Source: JAIEOG01 sp964611895
GTDB taxonomy: Bacteria; Bdellovibrionota; FAC87; UBA2466
NCBI GenBank assembly: GCA_964611895.1
Contig: CAZTDN010000010.1
Location: forward strand, 1 to 64,000
DNA: 64,000 nt
Reading direction: 5' to 3'
The notes under the pieces are model-generated. The model had not been told where the DNA came from. It saw only the letters and a list, made by a program, of their open reading frames with translations, and made no database searches. The translations under genes and the position numbers were made by a program. Shown here piece by piece: positions 27,366 through 35,747 of this stretch. Position 1 is the first letter of the stretch. Each line of letters starts with the position of its first letter.

Positions 27366-28304
27366 TTATCCCATTTTGGAAAAAGGGAATTGCCCTCGGT
27401 AAGCTGCTAAAAAATCACGCGTTTCGAGTTTTTTTCTATTCTCCAGCTGGATCTGTGTCAAGGCGAGGGCCGTCGCGTTGCCACAGGCGACCACGAGGTG
27501 GGTTTTATGGTCTGTCGAAAGGGAACCAGGAGGTCCCGAGATTTTATCTTCGCTAGGAGTGGAGCCAAAGATTTTGATTCGTTCGCCGCCCAATTTGGAT
27601 TCTGCAACGGGCCACGGCTGAAAAGCGCGTACCCGGCGATTGATTTCACTCGAGGATTGATTCCAGTCGATCACCGCTTCCTCCTTGGTCAGCTTGGCAG
27701 CGTAGGTCGCCTGAGATTCGTCTTGCGGGGTGAAAGCGTAGTTGCCCGCGTCTATCTGTTCCAATCCTTCAAGCAGTGCCCTAGCACCGAGATCAGCAAG
27801 GCGAGCGAACAGATCGCCTGCAGTATCTGTTGCCGAAATCGGCGTGGTGCGTTTGAGCAGGATATCGCCCGCATCCATTTTAAGAGCCATTTTTTGGATC
27901 GTAATCCCGGTTGTTGTTTGTCCGTCGAGAATGGCCCTTTGAATCGGGGCGGCACCGCGATAGAGCGGGAGAAGCGAACCGTGCACATTCAACGAAAAGA
28001 GTTTAGGGATTTCAAGGGTGGATTCCTTTAGGATTTGGCCGAAGGCCGCGACCAAAAAAAGATCTGGGTTCAGGCCGCGAAGAAAGGCCTGGTTCTTAGG
28101 GGTATTGATGTTTTCAGTCGATAAAACTGGGATATTTCGACTCTGGGCGAGTGCCTCGACTTCGCTTGGCTGAAGCTTCATTCCGCGGCCAGTGGCGCGG
28201 GCGGGTTGGCAAGCAACTGCCAAAGGCCGCCTGCCAGCGTCTAGCAGGGCATGTAGAATAGTCGCAGCAAATGCCGGGGTACCCATATACACAAAACTTT
28301 TCAT
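27366..28304 (-). CDS. fmt: Methionyl-tRNA formyltransferase
   Basis: Formylates initiator Met-tRNA using 10-formyl-THF. The 312-residue chain has YMGTPAFAATILHAL at the start, the catalytic Asn/His in NVHGSLLPLYRGAAPIQRAI near residue 107, and the catalytic Asp region KMDAGDILL near 143. The C-terminal OB-like tRNA-binding domain follows residue 205. In many bacteria fmt sits next to def; here a lipoprotein gene is interposed between them on the same strand. Confidence 0.96.
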   Translation of the reverse strand: MKSFVYMGTPAFAATILHALLDAGRRPLAVACQPARATGRGMKLQPSEVEALAQSRNIPVLSTENINTPKNQAFLRGLNPDLFLVAAFGQILKESTLEIPKLFSLNVHGSLLPLYRGAAPIQRAILDGQTTTGITIQKMALKMDAGDILLKRTTPISATDTAGDLFARLADLGARALLEGLEQIDAGNYAFTPQDESQATYAAKLTKEEAVIDWNQSSSEINRRVRAFQPWPVAESKLGGERIKIFGSTPSEDKISGPPGSLSTDHKTHLVVACGNATALALTQIQLENRKKLETRDFLAAYRGQFPFSKMG

Positions 28305-28326
28305 CCCGAGCAGTATGGCACTGGTC

Positions 28327-29796
28327 TTAGAGATCTGAAAGTTTCAAAACTTCGTCCGCCTGCGCCACGGTTAATCCCATGAAGCGAGAGTACCAGGACT
28401 CGGCAAACTCCGGGGGAGTCCGGTGGAGCTGGCGGAGGCAGCGGTGCACGAGGTCACCCGTGGCGACTAAGCTCGGTTCAGAGTTCATGGGTTTGCAATA
28501 TAGGTCGACCCAAATGTCTTCGGCCGCTGCCCGTAGATCGGTTCCCAGTAAGTCGGCTTGGTACCGCATCCAAACCTGAGGGTCTTCGAGGTGGGCTCTT
28601 TCGGGGGCGAGCCCAATATTGGGCATGTTCCATTTATGTTCAAAGCCGCTCTTAAAAGACTGCGCATCCAAGCGCAGCGGGTGCACGGTGTCGCCGAGTC
28701 GGAGCTCTCCTTCGATATGCAATTGCAAAGTTTGTTCGTGCGCAATTCCATCGTAAGGCAAGCTCCTCGGAGTGTTTTGGTACCGTGTGATGGGTTCTTG
28801 AACCGTATAGTTCTCGGACCGGTAGCGGGTTTCGGATCTAGGTTCACATATTTTACGGTAGTTTTCCGGGTTGCGTTCGCAAGTTTCGAACTGTGCAGTA
28901 TAGGGAACTTGCCGTGTTTTGGTCACGGTTTGGTAGTCGGTAAACGGCACCTGCACGGAGTAACCATGAACGCGATTCTCGGGGTTGCGGGTGTGTGAAA
29001 GGTGAAAACTGCCCTTCAGAGGAAGTTTGAGAGTCAGTGAACCCTTCGCATCATACCAAGGAGACTCCTGGAAGGCGCTCTCCAGTGCAGCGTTTAACGC
29101 GGACCGATGAGCGGGCTTCAGTCCTGATATCTGGGGAGCTACCTGGATAGCTCGGTAAAGCGTCGCCTTTTTTCCAATGGCCCCATGATTAGAACCTTGA
29201 TTGGGAATGCCCCAAGCGGTGCAGACTTTGCGCACAAACTCAGAAAAATACGGAAACTTACTCGACTCGCTCCGAGCGAGGCCCATGCACTGTTTTTTTC
29301 CCGAGGTGGCCACTTCCTTCAACAAAAAATCACGGCGGCTCGCCAATGAGCCAGAAAAAATGGGTTGGTAGTGTTGCAATAGGTAAAGGCCCCAGAGCGG
29401 TCGCTCCTTGGTCCTAGACTGCATGGCTTGAACTTCGACAAAACGCAACGCTTCAACGCTTTCCTCTTCTTGGGTGTTTGCCAGTGGTCCACCGGGAAAG
29501 AAATCCCATTGGCGCTCCAATTGAACTACTTCTAATAAAATGTCTATCGCGAGCAGGCGGTTAGTCGCCAATCGGGCTTTTCGTACTTCGATGAGACGTT
29601 TGTCCAAGAAAGCTGTACGAGACTTTTTGAGACCGGAGAGGGACTCTTCATCATGGGGGTTTTGTTGGAGCGCTGCTTCGTATGTTTGGACGGCTTCGAG
29701 AAAAGCGCCTTGAGCGTGGAGGTCGGCTGCTTTGCCTCGCAGACCAGAGCAGCTGGAGAGCGCCAATGCGAGAGCGCCGAGCAGGAAAGACCTCAT
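28327..29796 (-). CDS. Lipoprotein with TPR-like N-terminus and Tyr/Arg/Pro-rich repeats
   Basis: A 489-residue lipoprotein (lipobox LSSC, Cys 16). Residues about 20-60 look like one TPR unit (AQGAFLEAVQTYEAALQQNP). Around residues 275-350 there are repeated blocks of the type RxVPYT / RYRSENYTVQEP / RYQNTPRSLPYDG with two Cys, a low-complexity aromatic-proline pattern of unknown structure. No enzyme motif is seen. It overlaps def by 4 bases and precedes fmt by 22 bases, so it is embedded in the protein-N-terminus-processing operon. Function unknown. Confidence 0.72.
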   Translation of the reverse strand: MRSFLLGALALALSSCSGLRGKAADLHAQGAFLEAVQTYEAALQQNPHDEESLSGLKKSRTAFLDKRLIEVRKARLATNRLLAIDILLEVVQLERQWDFFPGGPLANTQEEESVEALRFVEVQAMQSRTKERPLWGLYLLQHYQPIFSGSLASRRDFLLKEVATSGKKQCMGLARSESSKFPYFSEFVRKVCTAWGIPNQGSNHGAIGKKATLYRAIQVAPQISGLKPAHRSALNAALESAFQESPWYDAKGSLTLKLPLKGSFHLSHTRNPENRVHGYSVQVPFTDYQTVTKTRQVPYTAQFETCERNPENYRKICEPRSETRYRSENYTVQEPITRYQNTPRSLPYDGIAHEQTLQLHIEGELRLGDTVHPLRLDAQSFKSGFEHKWNMPNIGLAPERAHLEDPQVWMRYQADLLGTDLRAAAEDIWVDLYCKPMNSEPSLVATGDLVHRCLRQLHRTPPEFAESWYSRFMGLTVAQADEVLKLSDL

Positions 29797-30296
29797 AAAG
29801 TAATCCGTTTAGCCTTGAGTTTTACCCACTGCTTTTTAAGCGGTGGAAGCCGATCTACAAACAGCACTCCATCGAGGTGGTCATATTCATGCTGTAGCGC
29901 TACTGCGAGCAACCCTTCGGCGGTGAGGGATTGCTCCTTACCAAAACGATCCAGAAAAGAAACTGTGACAGACGAACTGCGGGGGATGGATTCGTTGATG
30001 CCAGGGATGCTCAAACAACCCTCTTCGAATGCCGTACTGCCCGAATGTCCCGTGATCTGGGGGTTAATCGCTTCGAGCCGGATGGGGTCGCAACCTTCGA
30101 TGCCAGTGAGGTCGATGATGAAAACTCGCAACAAGCGGTCGACTTGTGTGGCGGCTAGACCAATTCCGTTCGCGGACTTCATTGTCTCGGCCATATCGTC
30201 TAAGAGCTGATGAAGTTCGGCGCCAAACTCAGTGACGGCGAGCGCTTTACGGCGTAGACGTTTGTCCGGGTATTCCAAAAGGGGAAGCAGCGCCAT
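29793..30296 (-). CDS. def: Peptide deformylase
   Basis: Fe2+/Zn2+ hydrolase removing the N-formyl group from new proteins. The 167-residue chain has all three motifs: GIGLAATQV near residue 46, EEGCLSIPG near 90 and QHEYDHLDGVLF near 133 (HEYDH metal site). The start shares one base with the lptG stop (TAATG). Its partner fmt lies two genes downstream in the same operon. Confidence 0.96.
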   Translation of the reverse strand: MALLPLLEYPDKRLRRKALAVTEFGAELHQLLDDMAETMKSANGIGLAATQVDRLLRVFIIDLTGIEGCDPIRLEAINPQITGHSGSTAFEEGCLSIPGINESIPRSSSVTVSFLDRFGKEQSLTAEGLLAVALQHEYDHLDGVLFVDRLPPLKKQWVKLKAKRITL

Positions 30297-31366
30297 TATT
30301 TCCTTCCAAGTCGGAACGCTGCAATAGACAAGAAAAGAAAATTCGGTGCCCAGCCGGCCACAAAGGGAGGAATATGCGCATTTTTTCCAATGCTCAGCGA
30401 CAGCCGCGAAGCTAGCAGATAAGCAAAGACAATCGAAAAAGCGAGGCCAATATTGCGTGCATTCGTATTGTTCTTGAGGGGTTTCATTGCAAAAGGGAAG
30501 CCTAGCAGCACCAATACCAGCGGTGTAAATACCGATGCAATCCGTTCGTGGTAGTGCACTTGCTCTAGAGTAGTGTCCAGTCCATACTCTTTGTTCCGCT
30601 GGATATATCGACGCAGATCCTTCAGCCGCATGGTGTCTTCGCGAACTTCGAGTGTCTTAAAGTCCGTGGGTTTTTCCGGGATTACTTTGCGTTTTGTTGA
30701 AAAATTCTTTGAGAGCGGAAACTGCGAGTCGGGAGGGTAGGTGACTACTGTGCCGTTCTTAAGTACCCAATCCCCATTTTCGTAGTGAGCTTCTTTTGCA
30801 TGGATTTTTTCGAGTAGGTAAAACCCCGGTGTGAAGAGATAGATTCGGATGTCTTGAAGAGTATTTGTCTGAGGAGTGAAACTTCCAAAGTTATAAAAAA
30901 GCCTTCCGCTACGGTACCAAAAATCGGAACGATCAAATGCTTGTAAGTTTTCCGAGTTAGAGGGATCCAAGCCTCGAGAGATAAGGACGATTTTGCGGTT
31001 AAATACAGGTACGAGTGGGTCAAAAATCAAAAAACTCGCAGCGCTTACCGTAGCGACAAGCGCGACAAAGGTAGAGACGATGCGCAACGTTCCAATGCCG
31101 CTGGCGTTTAGAGCCAATATTTCGTTTTGGCGAGAGAGGCCGCTAAGCACGATCAGTGTCGCAATCAGGCAGGCGACCGGAACGAACTGCTGAATAGCCA
31201 GCGGGATGCGATAAACATACGTTAGCACTACTTTGTTCAGAGGTAGGGGGGAACGCCAGAAGTTGTTTAGAAAGTCTATCCCGACAAACAACAGCCCCAG
31301 TCCTACGATAAGCAAGAGGAGGAAAACACCGGTCTCTTTGAGCAGGTACCTATCAAGTGTGTCCAT
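30296..31366 (-). CDS. lptG: LPS export ABC transporter permease, LptG/LptF family
   Basis: A 356-residue YjgP/YjgQ-family permease of the Lpt machine that lifts lipopolysaccharide from the inner membrane. Pattern: MDTLDRYLLKETGVFLLLL start, about three N-terminal helices, a periplasmic beta-jellyroll region (about residues 125-265) and three C-terminal helices (FTPLVLVLLGFPFAM onward). LIVLSGLSRQNEILALNASG is a family motif. Whether it is LptG or LptF cannot be settled without the partner, which is not here. It follows alaS by 11 bases. Confidence 0.88.
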   Translation of the reverse strand: MDTLDRYLLKETGVFLLLLIVGLGLLFVGIDFLNNFWRSPLPLNKVVLTYVYRIPLAIQQFVPVACLIATLIVLSGLSRQNEILALNASGIGTLRIVSTFVALVATVSAASFLIFDPLVPVFNRKIVLISRGLDPSNSENLQAFDRSDFWYRSGRLFYNFGSFTPQTNTLQDIRIYLFTPGFYLLEKIHAKEAHYENGDWVLKNGTVVTYPPDSQFPLSKNFSTKRKVIPEKPTDFKTLEVREDTMRLKDLRRYIQRNKEYGLDTTLEQVHYHERIASVFTPLVLVLLGFPFAMKPLKNNTNARNIGLAFSIVFAYLLASRLSLSIGKNAHIPPFVAGWAPNFLFLSIAAFRLGRK

Positions 31367-31377
31367 GATGTCTTATT

Positions 31378-34041
31378 CTAGCCTCCGGAGGCCAGCGCTT
31401 GTTTAAGTTTTTCGAAAGCAGCGGGAAGTTTGTCTGCTTGGGTGCCTCCCGCTTGCGCAAAATCGGGTTTTCCTCCGCCCGTACCGCCAATTTCTTTAGC
31501 CAGCGGCTGAATCAACGCCGAAGCGTTGAGTTTGCTCACGAGATCTGAGGTGATACCGACGCACAGGGCTACTTTGCCCTCGTTTTCACTGGCCAATACG
31601 ACCACGGTTTTTTCTCTGAGTTTGTCTCGTACTTGGTCCACTAAGGTGCGTAGCACTTTGGGGCTAATTGAAGGGAGAATTTCTGCCACCAAGCCGATGG
31701 TCCCAACGGGAACTCGTTTATCCCAAAGCTGTCCCCCTGCGCCCGCCCCGCCGGCGAGGCCTTGGGCTGCCTGGAGCTGCAGTTTTTCATTCAACTTTTG
31801 GAGAGTCTGGAGGTTCTCCTGTAGGGAGTGAACCTTAGCCAGAGCATCTGTCGTGCCAAGTTTTTGTTCGATGGCTTTGAGGTCGTTATCTCTCTGCAAG
31901 AGAAACTTCAAAGCTCCCTGTCCAGTCACCGCTTCAATTCGACGTACGCCGCTCGCAACGGAGCTTTCAGACAAGATTTTAAAAAAGAGGATTTCCTGCA
32001 AGGTAGAGCCCACAAGGTGTGTTCCTCCGCAAAGCTCCACACTCACCGGGTTCGTGGTTCCCAGTCGGATGACCCGGACTTTGTCCCCATATTTTTCATC
32101 AAAAAAAGCAAGAGCTCCGCTCTGCACCGCAGCATCATAACTCATTTCTGCCGAGGACACTGGGTGGCCTTGGCGAATATTCTCATTCACAAAGGTTTCA
32201 ATTTGCTCAAGTTGTTCGGAAGTGAGTCCCTTGGGATGTGTGAAATCAAACCGCAGCCTTGCAGGAGTCACAAGTGACCCAGCTTGTTTCACGCGGTCAC
32301 CCAATACCTGCCGCAGAGCTGAGTGCAGAAGGTGGGTTGCTGTGTGATTAATGGTGACCTGTCGACGCAACCCTTCGTCCACCAGAAGTGAGTACTGACC
32401 TGTCGGAGCCAGGGAGCCTTGTGTGACCTCCAATTGGTGAAGAAAGGTTTTTGCGTTCTTCTTGGTGTCCAGAACCCGGGCTTTTGCAGTCGGGCTTTCA
32501 ACAGTCCCTGTGTCACCCGCCTGACCCCCACTTTCGGCGTAAAAGGGGGTCTGCTCAAAAACGCCATAGCCCTTGGAAGGTGCGCTGAGCGAAGCGACTT
32601 CGTTGCCGCTCTGGTCAAACAGCAGTTGCAAAGTGCTATTTGCGCGAGTGGTTTCGTAGCCTACAAAACGAGTGTCTTGCCGTTTGGTAGCAAGTGTTTT
32701 GCCAATGGCCTCAGCGACGCCGCTGGTTTCGGCCCCTTTGAAAGTGCTTTGGCTGCGCTGTTTATCCATCAACAGCTCAAACCCTTTTTCGTCGATGGAA
32801 AGCTTGTGTTCCGCAGCAATCGTTGCTGTAAGGTCGAGGGGAAACCCAAACGTGTCATAGAGTCTAAACGTGATGTCCGCAGGAAGCGTGGCTGCACTTT
32901 TGGTCTTGCAGCTCTCGATAGCGTTTTCTAAGACACCGAGCCCTCGGTGTAGCGTTTCGTGGAATTTTTCTTCTTCTTCCCGAAACGTAGTTTCGATCTG
33001 TTTTTTTTGCTCGAGAATCTCGGGGTATACTTTGCCGAGAGAATCCGTGACTCCCTGAACCAATCCAAACAAAAAAGGCTGCTCCTGTCCTAGCTTTTTC
33101 CCATGCCGGATAGCTCGCCGCAGGATTCGCCGGAGGACGTACCCTCTGCCTTCATTGCTGGGGAGAACGCCATCGGCCAACAAAAAAGTCCCAGCTCGCA
33201 AATGATCGGCAACAACCCGTATGGAAGAGGAGGCCGAGTCCGAGATTTCTTCGCGGTAGGCTTGGCCTACTTTTTTCGAGATCCGATCCAAAAGAGGCGC
33301 GAACAGATCGCAGTCGTAGTTGCTAAACTTGCCTTGCAATACACTGGTCACGCGTTCCAATCCGGATCCAGTGTCGACGCTGGGTTTGGGCAGACGGGTC
33401 ATTTTGCCGCTGCTATCTCGATTGAATTGCATAAAGACGAGATTCCAGATTTCTAAAAAGCGCCCCTTTGAGTCTGTTCCTGGGCTTTTGCCATCGCCGT
33501 AAGCTGAACCCCAATCAAAATGTATTTCAGTACAAGGACCGCAGGGACCGGTATCCCCCATCGCCCAAAAATTATCTTTCTCACCGAGTCGTTCAATGCG
33601 TGATTCTGGAACTCCGATTTTTTTCCAGAGGCCCAGCGCTTCGTCATCGTCCTGAAATACAGTAACCCAAAGGCGATTGGGATCGAGTTTCCAGTTTCGG
33701 GTCAACAACTCCCACGCAAAACTGATCGCCTCTTCTTTGAAGTAGTCTCCAAAAGAAAAATTCCCCAGCATTTCGAAAAATGTATGGTGCCGTGGAGTAA
33801 AACCCACGTTTTCGAGATCGTTATGTTTGCCGCCAGCACGCATGCACTTTTGGGCGGTGGTGGCCCGGGAATAGCCGTTGTTTTGGCTTCCCAAAAAGCA
33901 ATCCTTAAACTGCACCATACCGGAGTTGGTAAACAGCAGAGTTGGGTCAGCGGCGGGGATTAGGCTAGAACTACGAACCCGAGTGTGGCCTCGGTCTTCG
34001 AAATATTTCAAGAAAGATTCACGTATTTCGGATGACTTCAT
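31378..34041 (-). CDS. alaS: Alanyl-tRNA synthetase
   Basis: Class II synthetase charging tRNA-Ala. The 887-residue chain is complete: N-terminal FLKYFEDRGHTRVRSSSLIP, motif 2 region AQKCMRAGGKHNDLENVG near residue 65, ATP motif, editing-domain zinc sites NHTATHLLHSAL near 565 and ELCGGTHLVG near 670, and a C-terminal C-Ala domain ending in GGTGGGKPDFAQAGG. It heads the long minus-strand operon through hutI and is divergent from bioB. A tRNA-Ala with the G3:U70 identity pair occurs elsewhere in the window. Confidence 0.97.
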   Translation of the reverse strand: MKSSEIRESFLKYFEDRGHTRVRSSSLIPAADPTLLFTNSGMVQFKDCFLGSQNNGYSRATTAQKCMRAGGKHNDLENVGFTPRHHTFFEMLGNFSFGDYFKEEAISFAWELLTRNWKLDPNRLWVTVFQDDDEALGLWKKIGVPESRIERLGEKDNFWAMGDTGPCGPCTEIHFDWGSAYGDGKSPGTDSKGRFLEIWNLVFMQFNRDSSGKMTRLPKPSVDTGSGLERVTSVLQGKFSNYDCDLFAPLLDRISKKVGQAYREEISDSASSSIRVVADHLRAGTFLLADGVLPSNEGRGYVLRRILRRAIRHGKKLGQEQPFLFGLVQGVTDSLGKVYPEILEQKKQIETTFREEEEKFHETLHRGLGVLENAIESCKTKSAATLPADITFRLYDTFGFPLDLTATIAAEHKLSIDEKGFELLMDKQRSQSTFKGAETSGVAEAIGKTLATKRQDTRFVGYETTRANSTLQLLFDQSGNEVASLSAPSKGYGVFEQTPFYAESGGQAGDTGTVESPTAKARVLDTKKNAKTFLHQLEVTQGSLAPTGQYSLLVDEGLRRQVTINHTATHLLHSALRQVLGDRVKQAGSLVTPARLRFDFTHPKGLTSEQLEQIETFVNENIRQGHPVSSAEMSYDAAVQSGALAFFDEKYGDKVRVIRLGTTNPVSVELCGGTHLVGSTLQEILFFKILSESSVASGVRRIEAVTGQGALKFLLQRDNDLKAIEQKLGTTDALAKVHSLQENLQTLQKLNEKLQLQAAQGLAGGAGAGGQLWDKRVPVGTIGLVAEILPSISPKVLRTLVDQVRDKLREKTVVVLASENEGKVALCVGITSDLVSKLNASALIQPLAKEIGGTGGGKPDFAQAGGTQADKLPAAFEKLKQALASGG

Positions 34042-34098
34042 AGCACTTCAATTTAGCCTCATTGCCAGGCGAAAGCGAGCGCGATAGGAAGAAAGACT

Positions 34099-35055
34099 AT
34101 GGATATCCGTCACGATTGGACCCAAGCCGAAGCGCTCGCACTATTAACAGGCCCCCTCGAGCCATTGCTGGAAAAAGCAAAGGCCTTACACGCGCAGTAT
34201 GCCGCCCAGGATGTACAGCAATGTCAGCTGCTCAGCATTAAAACCGGGGCTTGCCCTGAGGATTGTGGGTACTGCTCGCAGAGCGCCCATTTTAAGACCA
34301 CCGTGCGCCCCGAAGCGTTGATGGAAGTCGAGCGAGTGATTGCCAGTGCGCAGGAAGCGCGGGCCGCCGGGGCATCGCGATTTTGCATGGGGGCTGCGTG
34401 GCGCCAGGCGCCGTCCGACCGGCGCTTTGAAGCCGTGCTCCAAATGATCGAAGGCGTTGCCGCCACGGGAATGGAAGTCTGTTGCACGTTGGGAATGGCA
34501 ACCGAAGATCAGCTAAAACAAATGAAGGCGGCTGGGCTCACGGCTTACAATCATAATTTGGATACAAGTCGGGAACATTATTCAGAGGTGATTTCCACGC
34601 GGACCTATGACGATCGGTTGGCGACCTTGTCGGCGGCTCGTCGTGCAGGGGTACAAGTTTGTTGCGGCGGGATATTGGGCTTGGGGGAAAAAGTCGAGGA
34701 CCGAGCGAGCCTTTTAGCTGAGCTTGCTAATATGCAGCCGCACCCAGAAAGTGTACCGATCAATCTCTTGGTCCCTATTGAGGGCACCCCTCTCGCCGAA
34801 GCTTCGCAGGTGCCTTTTGAAGAATTTCTCCGGGCGGTGGCGACTGCGCGCATTCTAATGCCTCGAGCACGCGTTCGATTGAGTGCCGGGCGAAATACCC
34901 TAAGCGAAGCACAACAGTTGCGCTGTTTTGAAGCAGGAGCCAATTCCATTTTTGTGGGAGAAAAACTACTCACTGCTCCAAACGTCGAGTGGGATCAAGA
35001 TCGTGCCTTGGTTGAGAAGTTTACTCAGGTTCCGTCCCAGGCTGCCTCGGTTTGA
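34099..35055 (+). CDS. bioB: Biotin synthase
   Basis: Radical-SAM enzyme inserting sulfur into dethiobiotin. The 318-residue chain has the SAM cluster motif CPEDCGYCSQSAH near residue 53. It also has the [2Fe-2S] cysteines expected in GMEVCCTLGM and GVQVCCGGILGLGE, with YNHNLDTSREHY and RVRLSAGR (the conserved Arg ligand) further on. It stands alone, divergent from alaS, and its 3' end overlaps the convergent lipoprotein gene by 35 bases. No other bio gene is in the window. Confidence 0.97.
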   Translation: MDIRHDWTQAEALALLTGPLEPLLEKAKALHAQYAAQDVQQCQLLSIKTGACPEDCGYCSQSAHFKTTVRPEALMEVERVIASAQEARAAGASRFCMGAAWRQAPSDRRFEAVLQMIEGVAATGMEVCCTLGMATEDQLKQMKAAGLTAYNHNLDTSREHYSEVISTRTYDDRLATLSAARRAGVQVCCGGILGLGEKVEDRASLLAELANMQPHPESVPINLLVPIEGTPLAEASQVPFEEFLRAVATARILMPRARVRLSAGRNTLSEAQQLRCFEAGANSIFVGEKLLTAPNVEWDQDRALVEKFTQVPSQAASV

Positions 35056-35743
35056 GGGGAGCTAGATAGGTCCAAAAGGGCTTAAGGGTCTTGAGCCGTA
35101 GGTACATGTCTCGGATGGCGCCCTGAGATTTTTCGCTGTCCACGCGAGTGCCCCGTATCTCATTGCGCATCACGAACGAAGTTACGGATTGGGTTAGCGC
35201 TTTGAGTTCAAAAGTCCCCTCCCAAAATCCGATGTGGGAAGTCCCTTCGCTTTTGACGTATTTCACTACTAAGTAGCTGGGGTGCTCCACCGACCCTTCG
35301 GTCAAGGTTTGGAACCAATCCATTTTCCAGTTCACCCTGGGAATGAAAGGAATTTTAGGGCCCGCTTCGTGGTGGGTCTCAAAGTGAAAATCCACACGCC
35401 GGTCCTTGCCCTGTGAAAATGCAGCGAGGTCTGACTCGTTCCATGCAGCGATTTCAGGGTTATGTGTAACGGCCCACAGCTCGTAGAGAGGGCGCTCGAT
35501 ACAGCCGCCGCCCTGGGCCCAGAAATTTCCATTGGATTTTCCGGTCAGAGCAATAACGGGCTGCGAGCTGGTGTATTTCCCACCGACAATCTTGCAATAC
35601 GGCCCTTCTTCTGGGGCGTCCACCGCACTTTCGGTGGGTTTTTCAGCTTCGAGAGAAGGGGCCGTGGGGTCCCCCACAAAGGGAGTGGGAGGGCCGTTGC
35701 CACACGCTGCTAGTAACAGAACTGAAACGACCCAGAGCAGCAC
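35021..35743 (-). CDS. Lipoprotein, unknown function
   Basis: A 240-residue lipoprotein starting at GTG 35743, with lipobox LAAC (Cys about residue 14) followed by a Pro/Glu-rich linker to about residue 45. The rest is a beta-rich globular domain with a Cys pair (YCKIVGGKY and GGGCIERPL) and aromatic motifs (FIPRVNWKMDWFQTL). I do not recognise it. It starts 4 bases after the EtfD-like oxidoreductase gene on the same strand, and its end overlaps convergent bioB by 35 bases. Confidence 0.7.
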   Translation of the reverse strand: MLLWVVSVLLLAACGNGPPTPFVGDPTAPSLEAEKPTESAVDAPEEGPYCKIVGGKYTSSQPVIALTGKSNGNFWAQGGGCIERPLYELWAVTHNPEIAAWNESDLAAFSQGKDRRVDFHFETHHEAGPKIPFIPRVNWKMDWFQTLTEGSVEHPSYLVVKYVKSEGTSHIGFWEGTFELKALTQSVTSFVMRNEIRGTRVDSEKSQGAIRDMYLRLKTLKPFWTYLAPLKPRQPGTEPE

Positions 35744-35747
35744 TTTC

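Noticed and set aside
32419..32931. 170-codon open frame antisense to alaS
   Set aside because: alaS is complete and conserved here; the antisense frame has no recognisable product or ribosome site.
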